Assembly (NCBI GenBank): GCA_036005065.1
Contig: DASYQW010000175.1
Location: 1-61,837, forward strand
From: Candidatus Methylomirabilota bacterium
GTDB taxonomy: Bacteria; Methylomirabilota; Methylomirabilia; Rokubacteriales; DASRDR01
Reading direction: 5' to 3'
Length of the DNA: 61,837 nucleotides
Of the stretch, positions 1 through 9,314 are shown piece by piece. Positions within the stretch are counted from its first letter, which is position 1; each line of letters begins with the position of its first letter. A program made the translations under genes and the position numbers. The notes under the pieces were generated by a model. The model was not told the DNA's origin. It searched no databases and saw nothing but the letters and a program-made list of their open reading frames with translations.

Positions 1-326
1 GTGCCCGGCGATGACGACCGCGAAAGGGGAGCCCGCGCGCGCTCGACCGTCACGGTGGGCCCCTTATATCAACGCGACTCCCGGGCGTCAACGGTCGGGC
101 GGCGCCGATTCCGGTTGCGGCCGCGGGCGGGTGTCCCCCACGGTGATGCCGGTCGGAGGAGGAGGTGCCCATGGAGCCGTGGAGCAGGCGGCTGCCACCG
201 GGCGGACGGCCGTGCCCTGAGGACGGCGCCGCCCACCCGGCCTTTGACTTCCGGGCGGGACTCCGTCACTCTTGAGACTCACGCAGGCCACACGCACCGG
301 GCTCGCCGGGCGGGAAGGAGAGCGCC
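1..326. other. Leading noncoding region
   Basis: No convincing gene is visible here. The open frames are arginine-rich, resemble no family and are typical of chance ORFs in GC-rich DNA. A weak -35-like TTGACT lies at 244-249 without a good -10 box. The ribosome binding site of the next gene (AAGGAG) is at 315-320. Confidence 0.6.
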
Positions 327-1964
327 ATGAAGGGTGCCGCCGCCGTCGCCGAGATCCTCAAGCGCGAGGGAATCGAGTTCCTGATCGGCTATCCCGTCAA
401 CCCCATCATCGAGGCCGCTGCCCAGGCCGATATCCGGACGATCATCGTCCGCCAGGAGCGCGTGGGCCTCCACATGGCCGACGCGGTGAGCCGCCTCTCG
501 TCCGGGCGTCGGATTGGCGTGTTCGCCATGCAGCACGGCCCGGGATCCGAGAACGCCTTCGGCGGCGTCGCCCAGGCCTACGGCGATTCGGTGCCGATCG
601 TGGTGCTCCCGGGCGGCTACCCGCGGCGCCTGACCAACATCCCGCCCAACTTCAACTCGTTCCTGAACTATCGCCATGTCACCAAGTGGGTGGAGCAGGT
701 GACGCTGGCCTCGGTCATCCCGGATGCCTTGCGGCGGGCCTTCACCCAGGTGAAGAACGGCCGACCCCGTCCGGTCCTCGTCGAGATCCCGACCGACGTC
801 TTCGCCGAGGAGGTACCCGAGCCGCTCGCCTATCGCCCGGCGCCCCGGCTCCGCACGGCGCCCGACCCCCGAGGGGTGGCCGAGGTGGCGCAGGTGCTGG
901 TCAACGCCGAGCGGCCGGTCATCTACGCCGGGCAGGGCGTGCACTACGCGCGGGCCTGGCAGTCGCTCCGCGAGCTGGCGGAGCTCCTGGAGGCGCCGGT
1001 GACCACGAGTCTCCAGGGGAAGAGCGCCTTCCCCGAGGATCATCCGTTGTCGCTCGGCTCGGGCGGCCGCTCCATCCCCAAAGCGCTCCACCACTTCCTC
1101 CAGCAGGCCGACGTGATCTTCGGGATCGGCTGCAGCTTCTCGACCAGCAACTACGCGGTGCCCATGCCGCCCGGCAAGGTCATCGTCCATGCCACGCTCG
1201 ATGCCGCCGATCTCAACAAGGACGTCCCTGCCGAGCACGGGCTCATCGGCGACGCCGGGCTCACGCTGGAGGCCATGGTGGCCGAGGTGAAGGACCGCCT
1301 CCACGGGAGCCCGCGGGGCCGGGTGGCGCGCGTGGCCCAGGAGATCAAGACCGTCAAGACCGAGTGGCTCGCCCAGTGGATGCCGAAGCTCACCTCCGAC
1401 GAGGTGCCGCTCTCTCCCTACCGCGTCATCTGGGATCTCCTCCACACCGTCGACGTGGCCGACACGATCATCACCCACGATGCCGGCAGTCCCCGCGACC
1501 AGCTCTCGCCCTTCTGGGAGTGCGTGGCGCCGCTGAGCTACATCGGGTGGGGGAAGACGACCCAGCTCGGCTACGGCCTGGGGCTCGCCCTGGGAGCCAA
1601 GCTGGCCGAGCCGGAGAAGCTCTGCGTCAACGTGTGGGGGGACGCGGCCATCGGCTTCACCGGCATGGACTTCGAGACCGCCGTCCGGGAGCGCATCCCC
1701 ATCCTTTCCATCCTGCTGAACAACTTCTGCATGGCCATCGAGCTTCCCATCATGCAGGTGGCCACCGAAAAGTACCGGAGCACCGACATCTCGGGCAACT
1801 ACGCGGAGATGGCCCGGGCCTTCGGCGGCTACGGGGAGCGCGTGACCGCGCCGGGCGAGATCGTCCCGGCCATCCGGCGAGCCATCCGCGAGACCCGGGA
1901 AGGTCGCCCGGCGCTCCTCGAGTTCATCACCGCCAAGGAGATCGGCTTCTCCCTCTTCAAGTGA
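327..1964 (+). CDS. Thiamine pyrophosphate-dependent enzyme, acetolactate synthase-like
   Basis: This 545-residue protein has the three-domain layout of the TPP-dependent decarboxylase/acetolactate synthase family. An N-terminal pyrimidine-binding domain carries the likely catalytic Glu in RQERVGLHMAD (about residue 50). A central domain follows. The C-terminal pyrophosphate-binding domain has the GD...NN motif, reading GDAAIGF to ILLNN at about residues 449-475. Length matches the family (about 550). The ATG at 327 has an AAGGAG site 7 bases upstream. The gene overlaps the following enoyl-CoA hydratase gene by four bases, so the two are probably cotranslated and act in one acyl-CoA or 2-oxo acid pathway. 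The substrate cannot be named from sequence. Confidence 0.88.
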   Translation: MKGAAAVAEILKREGIEFLIGYPVNPIIEAAAQADIRTIIVRQERVGLHMADAVSRLSSGRRIGVFAMQHGPGSENAFGGVAQAYGDSVPIVVLPGGYPRRLTNIPPNFNSFLNYRHVTKWVEQVTLASVIPDALRRAFTQVKNGRPRPVLVEIPTDVFAEEVPEPLAYRPAPRLRTAPDPRGVAEVAQVLVNAERPVIYAGQGVHYARAWQSLRELAELLEAPVTTSLQGKSAFPEDHPLSLGSGGRSIPKALHHFLQQADVIFGIGCSFSTSNYAVPMPPGKVIVHATLDAADLNKDVPAEHGLIGDAGLTLEAMVAEVKDRLHGSPRGRVARVAQEIKTVKTEWLAQWMPKLTSDEVPLSPYRVIWDLLHTVDVADTIITHDAGSPRDQLSPFWECVAPLSYIGWGKTTQLGYGLGLALGAKLAEPEKLCVNVWGDAAIGFTGMDFETAVRERIPILSILLNNFCMAIELPIMQVATEKYRSTDISGNYAEMARAFGGYGERVTAPGEIVPAIRRAIRETREGRPALLEFITAKEIGFSLFK

Positions 1965-2731
1965 ATCCGACGGCGCCCGGCTACGAACTGGCGCTCACCG
2001 ACGGGGTCGCGGAGATCCGGCTCGGCTGCGGGAAGGCCAACGCGCTGAATCCGCGGAGCGTGAGCGCCGTCGCCCGGGCCTTCGAGGACGCGGAGCACGC
2101 CGGCTCCCGCGGGGTGGTCCTCACCGGGTACGATCGCTACTTCTCGGCCGGCCTCGACCTCGTCTCGCTCTACGACCTCGAGCGGCCGGCCATGGACGCT
2201 TTCGTCCGCGAGTTCGATCGGACGATGCTCCGGGTCTTCGCCTTTCCGCGGCCGGTGGTGGCGGCCGTGAACGGGCACGCGGTCGCCGGCGGATGCATCC
2301 TGGCCCTGGCGTGCGACGCGCGACTCGTGCGCGAGGACGATGACGTCCGCATCGGCCTCAACGAGATCCGCCTCGGGCTCCCGTTCCCGGCCTCCGCCCT
2401 GGAGATCGCCCGCCAGGCCATCCCGACAGCGGCCCTCGAATCGGTGCTCTACGGTGGCGCCCTCTACCGCCCGGCCGAGGCGCTCGGTCGGGGATTCATC
2501 GATGGCCTGGCCTCCGGCGGAGACGTCCGGGCGGAGGCGCTGGTCCTCTGCCGGCGGCTCTGCGAGGCGCCGACCGACGCCTTCGCGACCATCAAGGGCG
2601 CGCTCAAAGACCCCGCGGTTCGCCGGGCGTCCGCCGCCCTCGACGAGCTGCGCCGGGCCTTCGTCGACGCCTGGTTCTCGCCCGAGGCGCGCCGGCGGAT
2701 CGGGGAGGCCCGAAGCCGCCTCCGGGGCTGA
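1961..2731 (+). CDS. Enoyl-CoA hydratase/isomerase family protein
   Basis: This 256-residue crotonase-fold protein begins at a GTG that overlaps the stop of the TPP enzyme (GTGA). The CoA-binding/oxyanion segments are visible: a YFSAGLDL stretch (about residues 62-69) and AAVNGHAVAGGCILALACD (about 101-119). The canonical catalytic Glu pair is not clearly in place, because the second-Glu region reads IGLNEIRLGLPFP. The reaction could therefore be hydration, isomerisation or another crotonase-type step. Tight coupling with the upstream gene suggests one pathway. The gene ends 30 bases from the convergent kinase gene. Confidence 0.85.
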   Translation: MNPTAPGYELALTDGVAEIRLGCGKANALNPRSVSAVARAFEDAEHAGSRGVVLTGYDRYFSAGLDLVSLYDLERPAMDAFVREFDRTMLRVFAFPRPVVAAVNGHAVAGGCILALACDARLVREDDDVRIGLNEIRLGLPFPASALEIARQAIPTAALESVLYGGALYRPAEALGRGFIDGLASGGDVRAEALVLCRRLCEAPTDAFATIKGALKDPAVRRASAALDELRRAFVDAWFSPEARRRIGEARSRLRG

Positions 2732-2761
2732 TACGTCTGCCGGACATAGCCTGGGCGGTGC

Positions 2762-5700
2762 TCAGCCGACGCGCGTCCGCGCGTCCGCGATCTCCTTGGC
2801 GAGCTCGGGCGGCGCGACTGCGAGGAACCGCTGGAACGACCCGATGGCCTCCGCGCCGTGTCCGAGCTTCTCCTCCACGATGCCCTTGCGGTACCAGGCC
2901 GTAGCGTTCCCGGGCAGGAGCTCGACCGCTCGCCCGTAACAGGCGAGCGCCTCCTCGAGCCGGTCCCGCGCCTCGAGGCACTGGGCCTTGTTGTCGAGGG
3001 CGAGCCCGTGGCAGGCCGGTTCGAGCTCGAGCACCCGGTCGAAGCAGTTGATCGCCTCCTCCAGGCGCCCCATCGCCATGAGACACCCGCCCTTGTCGTT
3101 CCAGGCGCGCCCGAACCACGGCGCCTGGCCGAGGGCGTGGTCGAGGGCGACGAGAGCGCGCTCGAACTGACCCTGTCGCGCGAGACGGAGCCCCCGGTCG
3201 GCCACCTCCTGAACCGGCGGCGGGATTGGCCGCGCAACCGGCGACGGCGCCGGCCTGGCCGCCGCCGGGGGGACGGGTTCCGAGGGCGAGGGGGCGGCAG
3301 GTGGCCGAGGCCGTCGGCACCGCTCGGCGGCACGCGCCGCGTCCGCATACGCGGGGTCGATCCCGAGCGCCTGCTCGTATGAGCGGAGGGCGTCGTCCGG
3401 CTGGCTCTGTCGCTCCAGGCACTCCCCGCGGTGGAACCAGCCCATGGCGAGGGCCCGGGTGTTGCGCGTCTCGAGGGCCAGCATCCGCTCCAGGGCGGGG
3501 ACGGCCTCGGCGAAGCGGCCGAGGTCCTTCAGCGTCATGCCCTTGAAGTACCAGCACGCCGAGTCGTTCGGGTCGATGGCGAGGGCGTTCTCGAGGCAGG
3601 CGAGCGCGTCGTCACGCCTGCCCAGCTCTCTGAGCGCCACCGCCTTGTTCCGCCACGTCAGGACCAGCCGGGGGTCCAGCTCGAGGGCGCGGTCCAGGCT
3701 CGGGAGGGCCTCCTCGAAGCGCCGCGCCTGGTTGAGAGCGTGTCCGACGTTGTTGTGGACCATGGCCCGATCCGGCGCCAGCTCGGCCGCCTTGACCAGA
3801 CAGGCCAGCGCCGCCTCGTGCCGGCCCAGCTGGCTCAGGCAGCTTCCCTGGCGGCTCCAGGCTTCGACATCCAGGGGGTCGAGGCGGGTCGCTTGCTCGT
3901 AGGCCTCGAGCGCCTCCGCCGGGCGCCGGAGGGCGACCAGGGTGTCACCGCGATTCCGCCGCGACACCGGAAGCTCGGAGTCGAGCCCGTCGGCGCGGTC
4001 GAACGCGGCGAGCGCCTCCTCGAGTCGCCCCAGGCGGTGGAGGCATCGGCCGCGGTTGTTCCAGCCGAGCGCGCTCGAGGGGTCCAGCTCGAGGCCGCGG
4101 TCGAGGCACTGGAGCGCCTCGTCGAGCCGGCCCAGGTCGCCCAGACACATCCCCTTGTTCCGCCAGGCGCGCGGGTTCTGCGGATCCAGGGCGAGCGCCC
4201 GGTCGTAGGCCGCGAGCGCCTCCTCCCGCCGACCCAGGCGGCCGAGCGCGTTCCCCTTGTTGTTCCAGGCGACGTCGCTGCCAGGATCGAGCGCGAGCGC
4301 CCGGTCGAAGCAGCCGACGGCGTCCTCGAAGCGATCCAGGTGCGCGAGGCTGATGCCCTTGTCGATCCACTCCCGGGCGTCGAGCTCGGCCGTCGCCGGC
4401 GGCCGCACGGCGGCGCCCCCCCGCTGCGCCAGGAGCGCCTCCAGCTCCGCCCGCAACGCCGCGAAGCCTGGATACCGCCGGGCGGGCTCTTTCTCGAGGC
4501 AGCGCCGGATGATCGGGAAGAGCGGCGAGTCGAGCGGCGGCACCGGCGCCTCCCGATGGAGGCGGTGCATGGCCGCCCAGAAGCGCCCGGCCGCGTCGGC
4601 CGTGGTGGGAAGGGGCGCCACGAACGGGAGCCGGCCGCCGGAAGCCATCTGGTAGAGCACGACGCCGAAGGCGTACACGTCGCTGCGCTCGTCGCAGGCG
4701 GCGGCGTCCGTGAACTGTTCGGGTGGCATGTGGGTGGGGGTGCCGGCGCCCTTTCCCTCCATCGTCTGGGCGGAGAGGCCCACCGTGTCCCCGTGGACGT
4801 GGAGCGTGACGTCGCGACCCTGGCGGGCGGCGATGACTCCCGCCAGGCCGAAGTCAGAGATCTTCACGCTCTTCTGCGCGTCGATGAGGATGTTGTCGGG
4901 CTTGATGTCGCGGTGGCACCGCACGCCGCGTGAGCCGGCGTATTCCATGCCGTGACAGAACTGGATCGCCCAGGTGAGGCTCTGGACCAGGTCCGGCGGC
5001 CGTCGCTTGAGATAGCCCGAGAGCGAGTTCAGGCCGTCCTCCCCGGGCGCCACGTACTGCGTGACGATGAAGAGCCGCTGGCCGATCTCGTCCACCAGGT
5101 AGGCCCGGACGAGGTAGGGATGCCGGTCGAGGTCGATCCAGACCCGGGCTTCCCGTCGGAAGAGTGCCCGCGTCTCGGCGTCGGCCAGGTACTCGTCGCG
5201 GAACGTCTTCAACGCGTAGACTTCGTGGGCCCCCAGTGAGTAGACGAGGTAGACCACCCCGAAACCGCCCTTGCCGAGGATGCCATGGACCTGGTAGTCC
5301 TGCCCGATCAGGTCGCCCTTCCGGTACGGCGTGCCGGGAATCGGCGCCGGAGCCGCCGGAGGCGTGACCGCTCCGGGCGGGGGAGCTGTCATGTCGCGCG
5401 CGCCGGCCGGCGCCTCCGCCGCGGGCGCCGCCTCCAGCTCGCGCAGCCGCTGGCGCGCCTGCGCGACCGCGTCGCCCAGCTCCGGAGGGGCCAGCTCGAC
5501 GAACCGGCGCAGCGAGGCGGCCGCCTCCCGGACGCGCCCGAGCGCGTCCTCGGTCCGGGCCTTATTGAGCCACGCGACGACGTTGGCGGGATCGGCGGCG
5601 ATCGCCCGCTCGCAGCTCTGGACCGCGTCCTCGCGCCGGCCGAGGGCGTTGAGGCACGCGGCGCGGTTGTTCCAGAACACCGAGATCGCGGGCTCCAGCT

Positions 5701-6907
5701 CGACGGCCTTGTCGTAGCAGGCGAGAGCCTCCTGGGGCCGCCCGGCGGCCTGGAGACAGTCGCCCCTGGCAAACCACGCGCCGGCCAGCCCGGGACCGAG
5801 CTGGATCGCCTCGTCGAGCACGGCCAGCGCCTCGTCGAGGCGGCCGAGCCCGGAGAGCGCGATCCCCTTGTTGACCCGGGCCGGGACGTTGCCGGGATCG
5901 GCCGCGAGCACCCGGTCGAGGTGCCGCAGGCCCTCCTGGACCCGCCCCTCGGCCAGGAGCCGTGTCGCCAGTTCGAGGACCGCCGCGGTCACGGGCCCGA
6001 CAGCCGGGGCCGCCGGCCGGCTGGCGGCCGCGCCCGCCGGCCCAGGCTTCGCGCCGGAGAGATCCTCGATCACCCGCCGGGCCTGCTCGACCTGCTTGGC
6101 GTGCTCCGGGCGCGCCAGCTCGATGAAGCGCCGGAGCGACGCGATCGCGGCCTGGGCTCGCCCGAGCTGTTGCTCGACGACGCCCTTGTTGAGCCAGACG
6201 CGGTCATTGTCCGCGTCGATCTCCGCCGCGCGGTCGAAGCAGGCGAGCGCCTCCTCGAGACGCGCCAGCGCCATCAGGGCGTTGCCCTTGGAGAGCCACG
6301 CGCCGAGGAGGCGCGGATCGAGCCCCAGGGCCCGGGTGTAGCTGTCGACCGCCTCGGGATGCCGCTTGAGGCGCTGCAGCACGACGCCTCGGATGTACCA
6401 CGCGGCGGCGAGGCCGGGGTCGGCCGCCACCGCCTGGTCGGCGTGCGTCAGAGCGGCGTCGAGTTGATCCTTGGCGGCGAGATCCCGGGCCTTGTTGGCG
6501 TTGGCCACGGCGGTCCCCCGGGTGAGAATCGCGTTGGCCTCGGCCGCGCGGCCGAGGTTCTGCAGGCAGACGGCCTTCGCCACCATGGCCGGCGTGTCCT
6601 TCTGGTCGATCTCGAGGCACCGGTCGAAGCAGACGAGCGCGTCCGCGAAGCGCCCGAGCTGGAGGAGCGCGTTCCCCTTGAACAGCCACGCCTCGCCGTC
6701 CCCCGGGCGGGCCCGGAGGACGCGATCGAACCAGGGAATCGCCTCCTCGTGACGTTCCCGCCCCACGAGGCCTTGCCCCCGCTGCTTCCAGGCCTCGATG
6801 TCTTGAGGGCTGGCCGGCTTGACGGCCTTCTTGAGGAGCGCTTGGCACCGGCCGCACGTGGTCGCGTCGTCGGTGTTCTTGTCGTAACCGCAGTGGGGGC
6901 AGGTCAT
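2762..6907 (-). CDS. Zinc-ribbon, TPR and serine/threonine kinase multidomain protein
   Basis: This 1381-residue protein opens with a CxxC-11-CxxC zinc ribbon (C3, C6, C18, C21). TPR arrays occupy roughly residues 25-505. A Hanks-type kinase domain spans about 530-825, with glycine loop GKGGFGVVY, Lys in VYALK (about 566), CHRDIKPDN (about 664) and SDFG (about 684). About 16 more TPR units run to the C-terminus. All key catalytic residues are present, so an active kinase is expected. There is no transmembrane helix or PASTA repeat, so it should be cytoplasmic. The TPR arrays probably form a scaffold that recruits substrates. The next gene downstream of its start, a small membrane protein, is only three bases away on the same strand. 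The many antisense open frames here are GC-driven shadows. Confidence 0.9.
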   Translation of the reverse strand: MTCPHCGYDKNTDDATTCGRCQALLKKAVKPASPQDIEAWKQRGQGLVGRERHEEAIPWFDRVLRARPGDGEAWLFKGNALLQLGRFADALVCFDRCLEIDQKDTPAMVAKAVCLQNLGRAAEANAILTRGTAVANANKARDLAAKDQLDAALTHADQAVAADPGLAAAWYIRGVVLQRLKRHPEAVDSYTRALGLDPRLLGAWLSKGNALMALARLEEALACFDRAAEIDADNDRVWLNKGVVEQQLGRAQAAIASLRRFIELARPEHAKQVEQARRVIEDLSGAKPGPAGAAASRPAAPAVGPVTAAVLELATRLLAEGRVQEGLRHLDRVLAADPGNVPARVNKGIALSGLGRLDEALAVLDEAIQLGPGLAGAWFARGDCLQAAGRPQEALACYDKAVELEPAISVFWNNRAACLNALGRREDAVQSCERAIAADPANVVAWLNKARTEDALGRVREAAASLRRFVELAPPELGDAVAQARQRLRELEAAPAAEAPAGARDMTAPPPGAVTPPAAPAPIPGTPYRKGDLIGQDYQVHGILGKGGFGVVYLVYSLGAHEVYALKTFRDEYLADAETRALFRREARVWIDLDRHPYLVRAYLVDEIGQRLFIVTQYVAPGEDGLNSLSGYLKRRPPDLVQSLTWAIQFCHGMEYAGSRGVRCHRDIKPDNILIDAQKSVKISDFGLAGVIAARQGRDVTLHVHGDTVGLSAQTMEGKGAGTPTHMPPEQFTDAAACDERSDVYAFGVVLYQMASGGRLPFVAPLPTTADAAGRFWAAMHRLHREAPVPPLDSPLFPIIRRCLEKEPARRYPGFAALRAELEALLAQRGGAAVRPPATAELDAREWIDKGISLAHLDRFEDAVGCFDRALALDPGSDVAWNNKGNALGRLGRREEALAAYDRALALDPQNPRAWRNKGMCLGDLGRLDEALQCLDRGLELDPSSALGWNNRGRCLHRLGRLEEALAAFDRADGLDSELPVSRRNRGDTLVALRRPAEALEAYEQATRLDPLDVEAWSRQGSCLSQLGRHEAALACLVKAAELAPDRAMVHNNVGHALNQARRFEEALPSLDRALELDPRLVLTWRNKAVALRELGRRDDALACLENALAIDPNDSACWYFKGMTLKDLGRFAEAVPALERMLALETRNTRALAMGWFHRGECLERQSQPDDALRSYEQALGIDPAYADAARAAERCRRPRPPAAPSPSEPVPPAAARPAPSPVARPIPPPVQEVADRGLRLARQGQFERALVALDHALGQAPWFGRAWNDKGGCLMAMGRLEEAINCFDRVLELEPACHGLALDNKAQCLEARDRLEEALACYGRAVELLPGNATAWYRKGIVEEKLGHGAEAIGSFQRFLAVAPPELAKEIADARTRVG

Positions 6908-6909
6908 CG

Positions 6910-7359
6910 CTACCGGAGCCCGAAGCCTCGGGCCATGAAGCTGGCGACGAAGACGATGACGACCACAAGCCCCATCTCGATGTGGTTGACGAGGTACAGC
7001 GCCCGCGCCGGCGACGTGTCCGGCATCTGGCCGCGGCGCAGCTCCGCGCGCCAGCGGATGAAGGTGAGCATGGGCCAGATCTCCAGCCCGAGGACGATCG
7101 CGAACAGCGCCATCTTGGCCCAGAAGAGCGGCGAGCCGAGGTAGAACTGCGTGCCCTTTTCCAGTCCGCCGAACGCGCGCAGCAACCCGGTGACGAGCCA
7201 GAGTCCGGCGGCGATACCCCAGGCGGTGTCGGCCGCGAAGAGGCTCCGGATGCGCTCGACATCGACGGGCCCCTTGAGGAAGCGTCCCCGCAGGAAGACG
7301 CTGGCGAGGCCGATCGGGAGCGCCAGCAGGTGGAGCGCGGACACGATGGCCGAGACCAC
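6910..7359 (-). CDS. DUF2214-like small integral membrane protein
   Basis: This is a 149-residue protein with about four hydrophobic helices: an N-terminal one after VSAIVSALHLLALPIGL, two central ones, and a C-terminal one ending FVASFMARGFGLR. Length and layout fit the DUF2214 family of predicted inner-membrane proteins, whose function is unknown. I chose the GTG at 7359 because the protein then starts at the first helix and a GGAGG lies about 15 bases upstream. A longer open frame to 7782 reads through low-complexity sequence and is unlikely. The gene precedes the kinase gene by three bases and probably shares its transcript. Confidence 0.75.
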   Translation of the reverse strand: MVSAIVSALHLLALPIGLASVFLRGRFLKGPVDVERIRSLFAADTAWGIAAGLWLVTGLLRAFGGLEKGTQFYLGSPLFWAKMALFAIVLGLEIWPMLTFIRWRAELRRGQMPDTSPARALYLVNHIEMGLVVVIVFVASFMARGFGLR

Positions 7360-7631
7360 GGGTCCACTATACCCGCCTCCGCGTATCGACCGGACGAGAT
7401 GCGGCGGGCGCGGCCGGCACCCCAACGGCGAGCCCCTGGCCGGGCTTGGCGCCGTGGCCGCGGCTGATGGCGGATCCGCGTGATACGGCAGGCCTTTCTC
7501 GGCGGGACCGCCTGACGCGGACTCGCCCCCCGTCCGTCCATCGGATGGGCCGGGAACCGGCGCGCCGGTGAGCCCGTCTAACTGTCGCAGGCATCCATCC
7601 AAGACGACCGCGCTCACAGGGAGGAACGACC

Positions 7632-9305
7632 ATGGGTGTGAAGCAGGTTGCGATGGTGGTGATTCCGGTCCTGCTCCTCGCCGTGCCCGGTGGGGCGCGG
7701 GGAGGGGAGATCCGCGTCGAGGCCCCGCACCTGGCCGCCGTCGTCGTCTATCCCGACCGGGCCGAGGTGACCCGCCGGGCATCCGTCACGGTCCCAGCCG
7801 GCGCCGGCGAGATCGTGTTCGAGAAGGTTCCACCCGGGATCGAGCGCGACTCGCTTCGCGTCTCGACCCGTGGCGTGCCGGCGCTCATCGGCGCCGTCGA
7901 GCTACGCGAGCAAGTCCAGGAACCGCCGAAGTCGCCGGAGTACGCCGCGGCCGACGACGAGGTCCGGCGGCTCGAGGTGGAGCTCGCCGGGCTGGACGCC
8001 GAGGACGCGGCCGACAAGGAGATGGCCGAATTCCTGCGGGCCCTCCGAGCGACCACCGGACAGCGCGCGGGAGAGCGATTGGCCGAGGGCAGGCCTGACC
8101 CCGAGGCGGTCCGGGGCCTCTTCGAGTTCGTGCGGGCCCAGGTCGACGATCTCGGCCGGCGCCTGGTGACGCGGCAGGAGCGGCGGAAGGCCGCCCAGGA
8201 GCGGCTCCAGATCGCCCGGGCTCGCCGGGACGCCGCCCGGCCGCGGGGCCCGATCCGCACGCGGACCGTGCGGGTCGCCCTGGAGGCCCGACAGGCGGGC
8301 GCGCTCGACGTCACCCTCGGGTACGTCGTTCCCGGGGCCCGCTGGCGTCCCGCCTACCGCGCCGTGCTCGACGCCGAGGGGTCCCGCATCGCGATCACGT
8401 CCGAGGCCGTCGTGGTCCAGCGGACCGGCGAGGACTGGGACGACGTCGAGCTGCAGCTCTCCACGTCGGCGCCCGCGCGGGGCGTCCAGCCGCCGGCGCT
8501 GAGCCCGGTCGTCCTTCGCGTGATCGAGGCGAGGTCGCGGGTCCTCGGGGGCGAGCTCGGATCGAAATCGGAGGGAGGCGCTGCCCGGGACGCTCTCCGC
8601 AGCGCGCCGGCCGCCCCCGCCGCGGTCCCGCCCAAGACGGCGACGCCCGGTGAGGCCCTCGAGGCCGAGGTCGTCCACACCGCCTACAACACGACCTTCG
8701 TCGTGCCGGGTCGGTCGTCGATTGCCGCCGACGGGCGTGACCACCGGGTGGTGCTGCGCAACCAGGATCTGGCGGCCACCCTGGGCTACCGGATCGTCCC
8801 CGCGGCGCGCGAGGAGGCGTATGTCGTCGCCAGGGCCACCGCGCCGGCCGACTACCCGCTGCTGGCCGGGCCGATGCGAGTGTTCGCCGGGGCCGCTTAC
8901 GTCGGCCAGTTCGCCCTCCAGGAAGCGGGGCCCGGCGCCGAGCTCGAGCTGCCCTTCGGAGCCGACAACCGCGTGCGGGTGAAGCGCGTGGTGCTCACGC
9001 CGCGGCGCACCCGCGAGGGGCTCACGGGCCGGGATGAGCAGGTCGCCCACGCTTTCCGCACCGAGATCGAAAACCTGCGCGACCGCGCGGTCACCGTGGT
9101 GGTCGAGGACCAGGTGCCGGTGAGCGAGGATGAGCGGATCACGGTGAAGCGCGGCGACGGCACCACCCCGGGCTTTCGCGAGGTGCGGGATCGCCCGGGT
9201 GTCCTGGAATGGGACGTCCCGCTCGGCCCGCGGCAGAAGAAGGAGATCGTCCTCGAGTACGCCGTCCGCCACCCGAAGGGCCTGCCGGTCGCCGGAGGGC
9301 GGTAG
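7632..9305 (+). CDS. Secreted DUF4139 (MuiA-like) domain protein
   Basis: This 557-residue protein has an N-terminal signal peptide (hydrophobic VAMVVIPVLLLAV, likely cleaved near residue 22). A DUF4140-type domain follows, with VVVYPDRAEVTRRA at about residues 37-50. Next comes an Arg/Glu-rich coiled-coil stretch (about 100-200), then a DUF4139 domain that includes VTLGYVVPGARWRPAY (about 221-236). This matches the mucoidy-inhibitor MuiA family in length and order; its biochemical role is not established. The ATG has GGAGGAACGACC upstream. It is probably monocistronic, ending nine bases from a convergent gene. Confidence 0.85.
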   Translation: MGVKQVAMVVIPVLLLAVPGGARGGEIRVEAPHLAAVVVYPDRAEVTRRASVTVPAGAGEIVFEKVPPGIERDSLRVSTRGVPALIGAVELREQVQEPPKSPEYAAADDEVRRLEVELAGLDAEDAADKEMAEFLRALRATTGQRAGERLAEGRPDPEAVRGLFEFVRAQVDDLGRRLVTRQERRKAAQERLQIARARRDAARPRGPIRTRTVRVALEARQAGALDVTLGYVVPGARWRPAYRAVLDAEGSRIAITSEAVVVQRTGEDWDDVELQLSTSAPARGVQPPALSPVVLRVIEARSRVLGGELGSKSEGGAARDALRSAPAAPAAVPPKTATPGEALEAEVVHTAYNTTFVVPGRSSIAADGRDHRVVLRNQDLAATLGYRIVPAAREEAYVVARATAPADYPLLAGPMRVFAGAAYVGQFALQEAGPGAELELPFGADNRVRVKRVVLTPRRTREGLTGRDEQVAHAFRTEIENLRDRAVTVVVEDQVPVSEDERITVKRGDGTTPGFREVRDRPGVLEWDVPLGPRQKKEIVLEYAVRHPKGLPVAGGR

Positions 9306-9314
9306 CCCCGGGCC

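Noticed and set aside
1-330. Open frame covering the left edge of the window.
   Set aside because: Arginine-rich, low-complexity translation without family resemblance, overlapping the ribosome site of the TPP enzyme. Typical chance frame in GC-rich DNA.
272-1960. Long plus-strand frame leading into the enoyl-CoA hydratase, as if it were an 819-residue fusion.
   Set aside because: The first two thirds is an out-of-frame read of the TPP enzyme. Only the part from the GTG at 1961 has crotonase homology.
3431-7144. Long plus-strand frames of 500-620 codons opposite the TPR kinase.
   Set aside because: They mirror the repetitive TPR codons and have no recognisable domains. The minus strand has a complete kinase.
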